Shown here: piece by piece, positions 1 through 5,560 of the stretch
How the letters are laid out: every line of letters begins with the position of its first letter
Position numbering within the stretch: the stretch's first letter is position 1
Assembly (NCBI GenBank): GCA_903890265.1
Contig: CAITAM010000157.1
Span: forward strand, 1 to 5,560
DNA length: 5,560 bases
Reading direction: 5' to 3'
Source of the DNA: an uncultured Pseudomonadota bacterium
Lineage (GTDB): Bacteria > Pseudomonadota > Gammaproteobacteria > Steroidobacterales > Steroidobacteraceae
Notes under the pieces: generated by a model
The model's input: only the letters and a program-made list of their open reading frames with translations
The model's database searches: none
What the model was told of the DNA's origin: nothing
Made by a program: the position numbers and the translations under genes

Positions 1-1585
1 CGCCTTCCGGCGTCACCCAGGTGATCTGGGCGTAAGGGTCCTTGATGTCGCAGGCCTTGCAGTGCACGCAGTTGGATGCGTTGATCTGCAGGCGCTTGCC
101 GCCGTTGCCGTCGTCCACCATCTCATAGACGTTCGCCGGGCAGAAGTTCTGGCACGGATTGCCGAACTCGGTGGTGCAGCGCGTTGCGCACAGGTGGGTG
201 TCGGCGACCCGCAGGTGCACCGGCTGGCTGTCGTCGTGCACGGTACCGGCGAAGAACACGGCGGCGACCCGGTCCCGGGGCTTCAGCTCACGCTCGGCCG
301 CCCAGTGACGGTCGGGCGACGTGAACTCGGCAAGCTTCTGCAGGGCGAGGTAATCGGCCTTGTTCTTGAATGTCCAGGGCGTCCGGCCGCCGGTGACGGT
401 CTCAAGGGCCGCATTCGCAAGTCCGAGCCAGAGGCCTTTCTTAAAGCCCGGCTTGAAGTTACGGACCTTGCGCAGTTCCGAGCCGCCGGGCGAGGCGCGA
501 AAGCGAGCATCGAAGCCCTTCGTGCCGCCGGTCTCTGCGATGTGCTCGGCAGCGAGTGCCCCGGAGCGGATGGCCTGGTGCACGCCCTTGATCTTCGGCA
601 CGTTGACCATGCCGGCGGCGCAGCCGATCAGCATCGCACCCGGCATCTCGAGCTTCGGCAGCGACTGCCAGCCGCCCGCCGCGATGGTCCGCGCGCCGTA
701 GGCCAGCATTTCGCCGCCCTCGAACAGCGGCTTGATCTTCGGATGATTTTTGAACTGCTGGAACGCCTCGAAGGGCTTGTAGTTCGGGTCCTTGTAGTCA
801 AGGCCCGACACGTAGCCGACGTACACGCGGTTCTGGTCGAGGTGATAGAGGAAGCTGCCGGCATAGGTATTCGGGTCGGCCGGCCAGCCAATCGTGTGCT
901 GTATGAAGCCTGGCTCCACCCGACCCTCGGGCAGCTGCCAGAGCTCCTTGATGCCAAGGCCGTAGGTCTGCGGCGAGCAGTCCGCGTCGAGCGCGAAGCG
1001 CCGGACGAGCGTCTTCGTAACACTGCCGCGCGCGCCCTCGGCGAGCACCGTGATCGGCGCCCGGATCTCGGGGCCCGGTGCGAAGTTCGGTCCGGGTTCT
1101 CCGGACTTCTCAAGGCCCATGTCACCGATCCGGACACCGACCACTTCACCGCTGTCGGCGACGATCGCCTCGGCGCCGGCAAAGCCGGCGAACACGTCGA
1201 CGCCGAGATCCTCGGCACGCTTCGCCAGCAGCGGGGTCAGCATGCTGAGCGAAATAATGAAGTTGCCCTCGTTGTGCATCTGCGGCGGCGTCGGCAGTTT
1301 GACGGACCCTTTCGACGTCAGCAGCAGGAACTCGTCGCGGGTGGCAGGAACACAGATCGCCGGCGGCGTGGCGCGCCAGTCAGGCAGCAGCGCGTCGAGC
1401 GGACCCGGCTCCAGAACGCAGCCGGAGAAAGAATGGGCGCCAATGGCCGAACCCTTCTCGAGCACGCATACCGAGAGTTCAGGCTTCATTTGCTTGAGAC
1501 GGATGGCGCACGACAGTCCGGCCGGGCCGCCGCCGACAATGACGACGTCGTATTCCATCTGGTCACGTTCAATTGCTGCGTTCAT
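1..1585 (-). CDS. Electron transfer flavoprotein-ubiquinone oxidoreductase (ETF-QO), C-terminus cut by window edge
   Basis: ETF-QO takes electrons from reduced ETF, which is fed by acyl-CoA and other flavin dehydrogenases, and passes them through FAD and a [4Fe-4S] cluster to ubiquinone at the inner membrane. I translated 528 residues. Residues 12-24 hold the N-terminal FAD dinucleotide fold, with GGGPAG at 18-23. A second flavoprotein motif, EGARGS, follows in the middle, then the GWPAD...GSFLYH region typical of this family. Near the C-terminus the four cluster cysteines are visible: C482 in an NFCPANVYE context, then C506, C509 and C512 in NCVHCKACDIKDP. The family usually runs to about 540-560 residues, so only roughly 15-20 residues lie beyond the left edge. 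The ATG at 1585 has only a weak GGAA (1593-1596) upstream; the next in-frame ATG, at 1558, has none and sits just before the FAD fold. It is the last gene of the minus-strand run, 73 bp after the M16 pair. The family (human ETFDH) has no standard bacterial symbol, so none is given. Confidence 0.96.
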   Translation of the reverse strand, partial: MNAAIERDQMEYDVVIVGGGPAGLSCAIRLKQMKPELSVCVLEKGSAIGAHSFSGCVLEPGPLDALLPDWRATPPAICVPATRDEFLLLTSKGSVKLPTPPQMHNEGNFIISLSMLTPLLAKRAEDLGVDVFAGFAGAEAIVADSGEVVGVRIGDMGLEKSGEPGPNFAPGPEIRAPITVLAEGARGSVTKTLVRRFALDADCSPQTYGLGIKELWQLPEGRVEPGFIQHTIGWPADPNTYAGSFLYHLDQNRVYVGYVSGLDYKDPNYKPFEAFQQFKNHPKIKPLFEGGEMLAYGARTIAAGGWQSLPKLEMPGAMLIGCAAGMVNVPKIKGVHQAIRSGALAAEHIAETGGTKGFDARFRASPGGSELRKVRNFKPGFKKGLWLGLANAALETVTGGRTPWTFKNKADYLALQKLAEFTSPDRHWAAERELKPRDRVAAVFFAGTVHDDSQPVHLRVADTHLCATRCTTEFGNPCQNFCPANVYEMVDDGNGGKRLQINASNCVHCKACDIKDPYAQITWVTPEG

Positions 1586-1627
1586 GTCCCATTTCCATTG
1601 AGCGTAGGGGAGGCGCGATCGGCCGGG

Positions 1628-1636
1628 AATCTAGCA
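1628..1636 (-). promoter_or_regulatory. Weak extended -10-like element before ETF-QO
   Basis: On the minus strand the bases read TGCTAGATT: an extended -10 style TGn followed by TAGATT, matching 4 of 6 positions of the sigma-70 consensus. It lies about 43 bp upstream of the ETF-QO start. There is no recognisable -35 box, as the region 17 bp upstream is the GC-rich repeat. This is one of the few less GC-rich spots in the gap, which is why it is listed, but the evidence is thin. Confidence 0.18.
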
Positions 1637-1640
1637 CGAA

Positions 1641-1658
1641 CCGGCCGGGCCGGGCCGG
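1641..1658 (-). repeat. GC-rich inverted repeat directly after the M16 stop codon
   Basis: CCGGCC at 1641-1646 is the exact reverse complement of GGCCGG at 1653-1658, giving a 6-bp all-GC stem with a 6-nt loop directly after the minus-strand TGA. A further copy, GGCCGG at 1621-1626, could instead pair with 1641-1646 across a 14-nt loop. No T-run follows in the direction of transcription, so it does not meet the usual rule for an intrinsic terminator. It may attenuate transcription, protect the mRNA 3' end, or be chance in GC-rich DNA. Confidence 0.45.
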
Positions 1659-3104
1659 TCAGCGAGGGCTGGCGGGGGCGGTGGCGTCGGTCCAGACGGT
1701 GGTCGCCGGATCGAGCTCCGGCAGGGCGCGAAGGTCCTTCTCAAAGGCGCGGCGGTCGCCGAGAACCACCACCGTCAGCGCGGCATCCTGGACGTACCGG
1801 CTGAGCGCTGCGCTGACGTCCGCCGGTGTCACGCCATAAACGCGGGTCATGTAGCCGGACAGCCAGCTGTCCGGCAGTTCGTGCAGATCGAGAAAGCCCA
1901 TCACGCCGGCAAGGCCACTGCGGCCCGCGACGCCGATGACGTAGGTGCCAGCACGGTAGTTCTGCGTGCGGCGCAGCTCGTCCGCCGGCGGCGGCGTCTG
2001 TCGCAGCGCCGCAATCCCGCGCAGCAGCGCGGCGACCGACTCCGCGGTGTGGGCCGTGATGACGTCCGCGGAAAAAGTCACGGTACCGCTGCGGTACGTC
2101 GGTGCCAGCCAGCCCTGGACGCCGTAGGTCCAGCCCTTCTGTTCGCGCAGGTCCTGGTTGAAGCGGGACTGCAGGCCACCGCCAAGAACGGAAACGGCTT
2201 GCGCGAGCGCCGTGTAATCGGGTCGCGTGGGGTCTGCGCCCGGCGCGCCAATGAGGACGGTCGATTGCGGCGCCCCTGGCCGGTCGATCAGGACCACGCG
2301 GCGCTTCGGTGCGAGGACCGGGATGTCGACGGTCGGTGCGGGACCCGGGGCCCACGAGCCGAACGCGTCACGAACGGCGCGTTCGGCACGCGCGTGGTCG
2401 AAATGCCCCGCGATGTACACGCGGGTCCGTGCCGCGCCGAAATTGCGGGCAACGAAGTCCCGCACGTCACCGACCGTGTAGCCGTTGACGTCGGCATCGC
2501 TCGGCAGGCCCCGGCCGTAGCGGTGCGTGCCGTAGAGCGCGCGGCGCAACGCGTCACCGGCGAGCTGCTGCGGCTGCGTGCGGGAGACCGCGAGCTGGCG
2601 CAGGGCGTCGGCCCGAAGGCGCGACAGGGCCGCGTCAGGCAGCGCGGGGCGGCGCAGCACGTCGCCGAGCAGTGCGACCGCATCCGGTACCCGCTCGGAC
2701 AGCACGTCGAGTGCAAAGGTCGACTGTTCGGCACCCATGCCGATCGACAGCGTCCCGCCCATGTCGGCCGCCGCCGCGGCGACGGCGGTCGCGTCCCGCT
2801 CGCCGGCGCCCTCGCGCAGGTACTCGCCGACAAAGTCGGCGAGCCCGTTGTGGCTGCCCTCGTCGATCGAGCCCGTGCGCAGAAAGACGATGACCGTGGC
2901 CTTGGGGATCTCGCCAACGTCGAGGAACGTGACCGTAAGGCCGTTATCGAGCGTCACGTTGCTGCGCGATGGCAGGACGAACGGCCGTGGCTCGGCGAGG
3001 GGTGGCACGGCTTCCTTGGCGGCAGCCGACGTCATGCCGACGAGGGTAAGGAGCAGCGCCGCGCGCGCCAGCAGGCGGGCGGTCGGCAGGCCTCTCAAGC
3101 TCAT
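1659..3104 (-). CDS. M16-family peptidase-like protein, non-catalytic (R/Y) subunit, exported
   Basis: This 481-residue protein has the two-lobed M16 (pitrilysin/insulinase) architecture of about 450-480 residues. An N-terminal hydrophobic stretch (about 10-24) followed by a TSAAA-type cleavage region near 25-29 indicates a Sec signal peptide and a periplasmic product. The N-terminal lobe starts around residue 50 (LDNGLTVTFL). Where active members have HxxEH after the GLA motif, this one reads GLADFVGEY (88-95), so both histidines and the catalytic glutamate are gone and it should not bind catalytic zinc. The C-terminal lobe keeps the glycine-rich turn GGG (308-310), S313-R314, and the R/Y pair R320...Y327 in LREQKGWTYG. 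Such members usually work with an HxxEH-bearing partner, here the gene just upstream, whose stop overlaps this start by 4 bp (ATGA). The start is supported by a strong Shine-Dalgarno sequence. Predicted role: the substrate-binding half of a heterodimeric envelope peptidase; substrate unknown. Confidence 0.93.
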   Translation of the reverse strand: MSLRGLPTARLLARAALLLTLVGMTSAAAKEAVPPLAEPRPFVLPSRSNVTLDNGLTVTFLDVGEIPKATVIVFLRTGSIDEGSHNGLADFVGEYLREGAGERDATAVAAAAADMGGTLSIGMGAEQSTFALDVLSERVPDAVALLGDVLRRPALPDAALSRLRADALRQLAVSRTQPQQLAGDALRRALYGTHRYGRGLPSDADVNGYTVGDVRDFVARNFGAARTRVYIAGHFDHARAERAVRDAFGSWAPGPAPTVDIPVLAPKRRVVLIDRPGAPQSTVLIGAPGADPTRPDYTALAQAVSVLGGGLQSRFNQDLREQKGWTYGVQGWLAPTYRSGTVTFSADVITAHTAESVAALLRGIAALRQTPPPADELRRTQNYRAGTYVIGVAGRSGLAGVMGFLDLHELPDSWLSGYMTRVYGVTPADVSAALSRYVQDAALTVVVLGDRRAFEKDLRALPELDPATTVWTDATAPASPR

Positions 3105-4549
3105 CGCCCTCCCTCCGCGCCGGGCACCAGCCTCAGTACCGTCCGGTTCGTCGGGACGAGGTACTCGCGGGCCACTCGCTCGAGGTCCGCCGCGGTGATT
3201 CGGCCGAACTCGGTCTCGATGCGGTTGACGCGACCGGGGTCGTCGTCAAAGAGCGCGAAACTCGCAAGCAGGGTCACGAGGCCAACGCGGCGCGAGTCGC
3301 CTGCCAGATCATAGAAAGAAGACCGCAGGCGGGTCGACGCCCGCTGCCGCTCTTCGGCGGTGACCGGCTGCTGCGCGAGGTCCGCGACGACGCGATCGAA
3401 TTCCCTGACGATGTCGGCATCCGCCGTGGAGGCGTCGTGCAGCAGAGTGACCGTCCATAGGGTGGGTCCGTCGTAGTCGAACAGGCTGCCGCCGTAATTG
3501 ATTCCGCCGCTGACGCTGTCGGAGTAGCCCTTCTCGCGCACGAGCCGCCGCCAGAGGCGGCTTTCCTCGCCGTCCAGCAGGACGGCCGACAGCAGACTGA
3601 AGGCATACCAGTCGCGGGAATTCCTCGCCGGCACGTGGTAGGCCAGCGCGAGCGCCGGGCGAGGTGCCAGCGGGTCGGTGCGCGTGGCACGCTTTTCCTC
3701 CGTCTGCGCAGGCTCGGAGACGTCCGGACGCGACGGCTCAGGACGATCCGCCAGCGGGCCGAAGTACTGCTCGATCCACGCCTTCGCCTGCGCCGTGTCG
3801 AAGTCGCCGGCAACCACCAGCACGGCATTGCGGGGTGTGTAGTACGTGTCATAGAAGGCACGGACGTCGTCGAGCGTTGCCGCGTCGATGTCGGCGAGGT
3901 CACCGTAGAAGTTGTGCGCGTTGTGCCAGTTCGCGTTAGCGTACTGCGGCACGTCCAGCCAGCCGAAGCCGCCGTAGGGCCGGTTGAGGACATTGACCCG
4001 GACTTCGTTCTTGACGACTTCCTGCTGGTTCTTGAGGCTCTCGGCTCCTACCGCAAGTCCGCGCAGCCGCTCGGCCTCAACCCACAGCACGGGCTCCAGC
4101 GCATGGCTCGGCACGATCTCGTAATAGTTCGTGTAGTCGTAGTGGGTCTGGCCGTTGCCTACGCCACCATTGCCCTGAATGATCTGGTTGGCTTCGCCCT
4201 TGGCGAGGTTCGTGGATTCCTGAAACATAAGGTGTTCGAACAGGTGCGCGAACCCGGTCCGTCCCTCGGGTTCGAGGCGCCAGCCGATGTGGTAGTGCGT
4301 CGCCACCGTGACGGTCGGCACGCTGCGTTCGGGCGACAGGACCACCCGAAGGCCGTTGCGCAGCCGGTAGTACTCGACCGGCACCCGGTAGCCGACCGGG
4401 CCGGTTGCTGGCACGGCCGCATCGACGGCGGCCCGGTGCGGCACCCCGGAGCAGCCACCGAGGATGCCGGGCAGGGCGAGCGCGAGAGAAAGACAGCAAC
4501 CGGCGGCTCGCATCCGATGCGCCGGTGCCGACAGCGTGCGGACGATCAC
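3101..4549 (-). CDS. M16-family zinc metallopeptidase, catalytic subunit, predicted lipoprotein
   Basis: This 482-residue protein is an M16 zinc peptidase. The N-terminal region has a basic start, a hydrophobic core (about 17-30) and a lipobox-like ILGGC with C33, suggesting a lipid-anchored envelope protein. The N-terminal lobe begins near residue 58 (EYYRLRNGLRVVL). The zinc site is intact: H102-L-F-E105-H106, with E182 in VVKNEVR the likely third ligand, about 75 residues on as the family expects. The C-terminal lobe (about 295-475) has LVREKGYSDSV (336-346). R338 is present, but the tyrosine of the usual R/Y motif appears replaced by D344, which fits reliance on the partner gene for that function. 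The listed start is GTG at 4549, with a poor GGGTGGG upstream; an in-frame ATG at 4513 would leave a more typical 20-residue lipoprotein signal but has no ribosome binding site. It follows the HSD10-like gene by 28 bp. Substrate cannot be inferred. Confidence 0.94.
   Translation of the reverse strand: MIVRTLSAPAHRMRAAGCCLSLALALPGILGGCSGVPHRAAVDAAVPATGPVGYRVPVEYYRLRNGLRVVLSPERSVPTVTVATHYHIGWRLEPEGRTGFAHLFEHLMFQESTNLAKGEANQIIQGNGGVGNGQTHYDYTNYYEIVPSHALEPVLWVEAERLRGLAVGAESLKNQQEVVKNEVRVNVLNRPYGGFGWLDVPQYANANWHNAHNFYGDLADIDAATLDDVRAFYDTYYTPRNAVLVVAGDFDTAQAKAWIEQYFGPLADRPEPSRPDVSEPAQTEEKRATRTDPLAPRPALALAYHVPARNSRDWYAFSLLSAVLLDGEESRLWRRLVREKGYSDSVSGGINYGGSLFDYDGPTLWTVTLLHDASTADADIVREFDRVVADLAQQPVTAEERQRASTRLRSSFYDLAGDSRRVGLVTLLASFALFDDDPGRVNRIETEFGRITAADLERVAREYLVPTNRTVLRLVPGAEGGR
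3107..3116 (-). promoter_or_regulatory. Strong ribosome binding site of the second M16 gene
   Basis: The minus strand reads GGAGGGAGGG just before the ATG at 3104, with GGAGG (3112-3116) 7 nt from the start codon. It lies inside the last codons of the upstream M16 gene. Together with the 4-bp ATGA overlap it fixes this start and points to translational coupling that would make the two subunits in balanced amounts. Confidence 0.75.
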
Positions 4550-4577
4550 GGCGCGCCCACCCGGTTCCCGGACTGCC

Positions 4578-5345
4578 TTACTTCGGCTCGAGACGGATGG
4601 CGCCGTCGAGGCGGATGGTCTCGCCGTTCAGCATGGGGTTGGCGAAGATGGCGAGCGCCAGTTGCGCGTACTCCGACGGGTAACCGAGGCGCGACGGGAA
4701 CGGCACCATGGCGCCGAGCGACTTCTGAGCCTCCTCGGGCAGCGAGGCCATCATCGGGGTCTCAAACAACCCGGGGGCGACGGTAACGACCCGGACGCCA
4801 AAGCGCGCAAACTCGCGCGCCAGCGGCAGGGTCATACCGACCACACCCGCCTTGCTGGCGGCGTAGGCGGGCTGTCCGATCTGGCCGTCGAACGCCGCGA
4901 CCGAAGCCGTCTGCAGGATGAGGCCGCGTTCGCCTGCCGCGTTCGGCGTGTTGTGCTGCATCACGGCTGCAACCGCCTTGTTGACGAAGAACGTGCCGAT
5001 CAGGTTGATCGCGATCACGCGGCTGAACTTGGCGCCGGGCAGCGCGCCGTCCTTGCCGACGGCACGGCCCGGTGCGACGACGCCGGCACAGTTCACAGCG
5101 AAATTGATGCCGCCCATCAGCTTGACTGCCTCGGCGACCGCCGCGTCGACTTCCGCTTCCTGGGTCACGTCCGCGTGAACGTAGTGCGCGTTGGCACCGA
5201 GACGGGCAGCGGCGGCCTTGCCGGCCTCGTCCTGGACGTCCATCAGGACCGCGCGGCCGCCGCCCGCGATCACCGCTTCGGCGGTGGCGAGCCCGAGCCC
5301 CGATGCGCCGCCCGAAATCAATGCCAGTGCGCTGCCAATGTCCAT
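4578..5345 (-). CDS. 3-hydroxyacyl-CoA dehydrogenase type 2 (HSD10-like), SDR family
   Basis: The 255-residue protein is a classical short-chain dehydrogenase with strong resemblance to HSD17B10 and its bacterial counterparts, which oxidise 3-hydroxyacyl-CoA (including 2-methyl-3-hydroxybutyryl-CoA) with NAD+. Visible motifs: the nucleotide loop SGGASGLG (11-18); D36 at the end of the second strand, favouring NAD(H) over NADP(H); ADV (58-60); NCAG (85-88); N114; and the catalytic S148, Y161 and K165 (QTASVAAFDGQIGQPAYAASK region). The TASVAAF segment, VTVAPGLFETPM, VPFPSRLG and the ending NGETIRLDGAIRLEP are hallmarks of the HSD10 group rather than general FabG proteins. Length matches the family (about 255). 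The ATG is preceded by GGGAG 8 nt upstream. It lies 26 bp after another SDR and 28 bp before the M16 pair. Likely a cytosolic beta-oxidation enzyme for fatty-acid or isoleucine-derived acyl-CoA; hydroxysteroid activity, known for some relatives, cannot be excluded. Confidence 0.95.
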   Translation of the reverse strand: MDIGSALALISGGASGLGLATAEAVIAGGGRAVLMDVQDEAGKAAAARLGANAHYVHADVTQEAEVDAAVAEAVKLMGGINFAVNCAGVVAPGRAVGKDGALPGAKFSRVIAINLIGTFFVNKAVAAVMQHNTPNAAGERGLILQTASVAAFDGQIGQPAYAASKAGVVGMTLPLAREFARFGVRVVTVAPGLFETPMMASLPEEAQKSLGAMVPFPSRLGYPSEYAQLALAIFANPMLNGETIRLDGAIRLEPK

Positions 5346-5353
5346 TCGCTTAA

Positions 5354-5358
5354 CTCCC
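5354..5358 (-). promoter_or_regulatory. Ribosome binding site of the HSD10-like gene
   Basis: GGGAG on the minus strand ends 8 nt before the ATG at 5345, inside the 26-bp gap after the upstream SDR stop. It supports this start; the GGASGLG loop also begins at the usual distance from it. Confidence 0.65.
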
Positions 5359-5371
5359 GTTGCAGGAAACC

Positions 5372-5560
5372 TTACAGCCGCAGACCACCGTCGATATCGA
5401 CGCAGCGGCCCGTGAAGAAGTCATTTTCGACGATATAGGCCGCGGTGTGGGCGATTTCTGCGGGCAGGCCGAGCCGCTTCAGCGGCACGGGCGCCGTGAC
5501 CTTCGCCAGGGTCTCCGGGGTCATGCTCGCCAGGATATCGGTGGCGCAGAAGCCGGGGGC
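5372..5560 (-). CDS. SDR-family oxidoreductase (FabG-like), C-terminal fragment
   Basis: Only the last 62 residues and a TAA stop are in the window; the rest lies beyond the right edge. The fragment begins APGFCATDI, matching the PGxxxT segment that follows the catalytic Tyr-Lys of classical SDRs. It continues with VPLKRLGLPAEIAHTAAYIV (about 25-44), the usual P..R.G.P.EIA helix, and ends TGRCVDIDGGLRL, the C-terminal TG...vdGG strand-and-turn. The catalytic and cofactor motifs are not visible, so substrate and NAD/NADP preference cannot be judged. The ENDFFTGR variant before the final strand is seen in SDRs annotated as 3-oxoacyl-ACP or 3-hydroxyacyl-CoA reductases, but that is family knowledge, not proof. 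It is immediately upstream of the HSD10-like gene in the same direction, so both probably share a transcript. The right-edge position means the start and promoter are unseen. Confidence 0.92.
   Translation of the reverse strand, partial: APGFCATDILASMTPETLAKVTAPVPLKRLGLPAEIAHTAAYIVENDFFTGRCVDIDGGLRL

Larger units (their letters stand above)
1586..1658. other. Short intergenic gap with GC-rich inverted repeats
   Basis: This 73-bp gap is the longest in the window. It separates the stop of the second M16 gene from the start of ETF-QO. It contains GC-rich inverted repeats next to the M16 stop and a weak promoter-like hexamer, described separately. No small open frame with a ribosome binding site is evident. 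The gap could mark a boundary between transcription units or just a spacer in one operon; sequence alone does not decide. Confidence 0.6.

Noticed and set aside
1641..1658. Rho-independent terminator after the M16 pair
   Set aside because: The stem is GC-rich, but no run of T follows on the minus strand, so it is kept only as an inverted repeat.
62..1804. A 580-codon open frame on the plus strand
   Set aside because: It lies opposite ETF-QO, whose cysteine cluster, FAD motif and full-length family match are unambiguous. The plus-strand translation is rich in Arg, Ala and Gly with no recognisable domain, as expected of an antisense shadow in high-GC DNA.
1659..3104. Inactivation of the second M16 protein as gene decay
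   Set aside because: The frame is full length, the signal peptide, glycine-rich turn and R/Y motif are intact, and it overlaps its partner with a strong ribosome binding site. Loss of HxxEH is normal for the non-catalytic subunit of such pairs.
1881..3314. A 477-codon open frame on the plus strand
   Set aside because: It is antisense to the M16 genes and crosses their junction. Its translation is low-complexity Arg/Ala/Gly-rich with no motif.
4550..4577. A separate promoter for the M16 pair
   Set aside because: The 28-bp gap is GC-rich and holds no -10/-35-like pair; transcription from upstream is the simpler reading.
3635..4786. A 383-codon open frame on the plus strand
   Set aside because: It runs antisense to the catalytic M16 subunit and crosses into the HSD10-like gene; no domain is seen and both real genes are well supported.
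4464..5438. A 324-codon open frame on the plus strand
   Set aside because: It is antisense to the HSD10-like SDR and spans its upstream gap; no domain is recognisable.

Overview
The window is a high-GC segment from an aerobic Gram-negative bacterium, probably a proteobacterium and possibly a gammaproteobacterium. The Gram-negative reading rests on a lipoprotein-type M16 peptidase paired with a Sec-exported partner, and on an ETF-ubiquinone oxidoreductase of the alpha/beta/gamma-proteobacterial and mitochondrial type. No rRNA or other marker is present, so the exact taxon cannot be read from this sequence.

All five genes lie on the minus strand and are tightly packed, so transcription runs from the right edge to the left edge. 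In order they are: (1) the C-terminal 62 residues of a FabG-like short-chain dehydrogenase/reductase (SDR), cut by the right edge; (2) after 26 bp, a complete SDR closely resembling type 2 3-hydroxyacyl-CoA dehydrogenase (the HSD10/HSD17B10 family); (3) after 28 bp, a lipoprotein-type M16 zinc metallopeptidase with an intact HxxEH site; (4) overlapping it by 4 bp, a second M16-family protein that has lost the zinc site but keeps the C-terminal R/Y motif; (5) after a 73-bp gap with a GC-rich inverted repeat, electron transfer flavoprotein-ubiquinone oxidoreductase (ETF-QO), missing only its last few residues at the left edge.

Two themes share the strand. The two SDRs and ETF-QO fit acyl-CoA catabolism (fatty acids, branched-chain amino acids, possibly sterol or other ring-derived acyl-CoAs). 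The HSD10-like enzyme would oxidise 3-hydroxyacyl-CoA with NAD+, and ETF-QO would pass electrons from acyl-CoA dehydrogenases, via ETF, to ubiquinone. The M16 pair in the middle would form a two-subunit envelope peptidase, one subunit giving the zinc site and the other the R/Y substrate-binding motif. No functional link between the peptidase and the catabolic genes is shown by the sequence beyond close spacing.

There are no gene-free stretches over 300 bp. I see no tRNA, rRNA, CRISPR array, insertion sequence or phage gene. Long plus-strand open frames opposite the real genes are high-GC shadows. I found no clear sign of an undescribed system; the complementary M16 pair and its position are the most interesting points.
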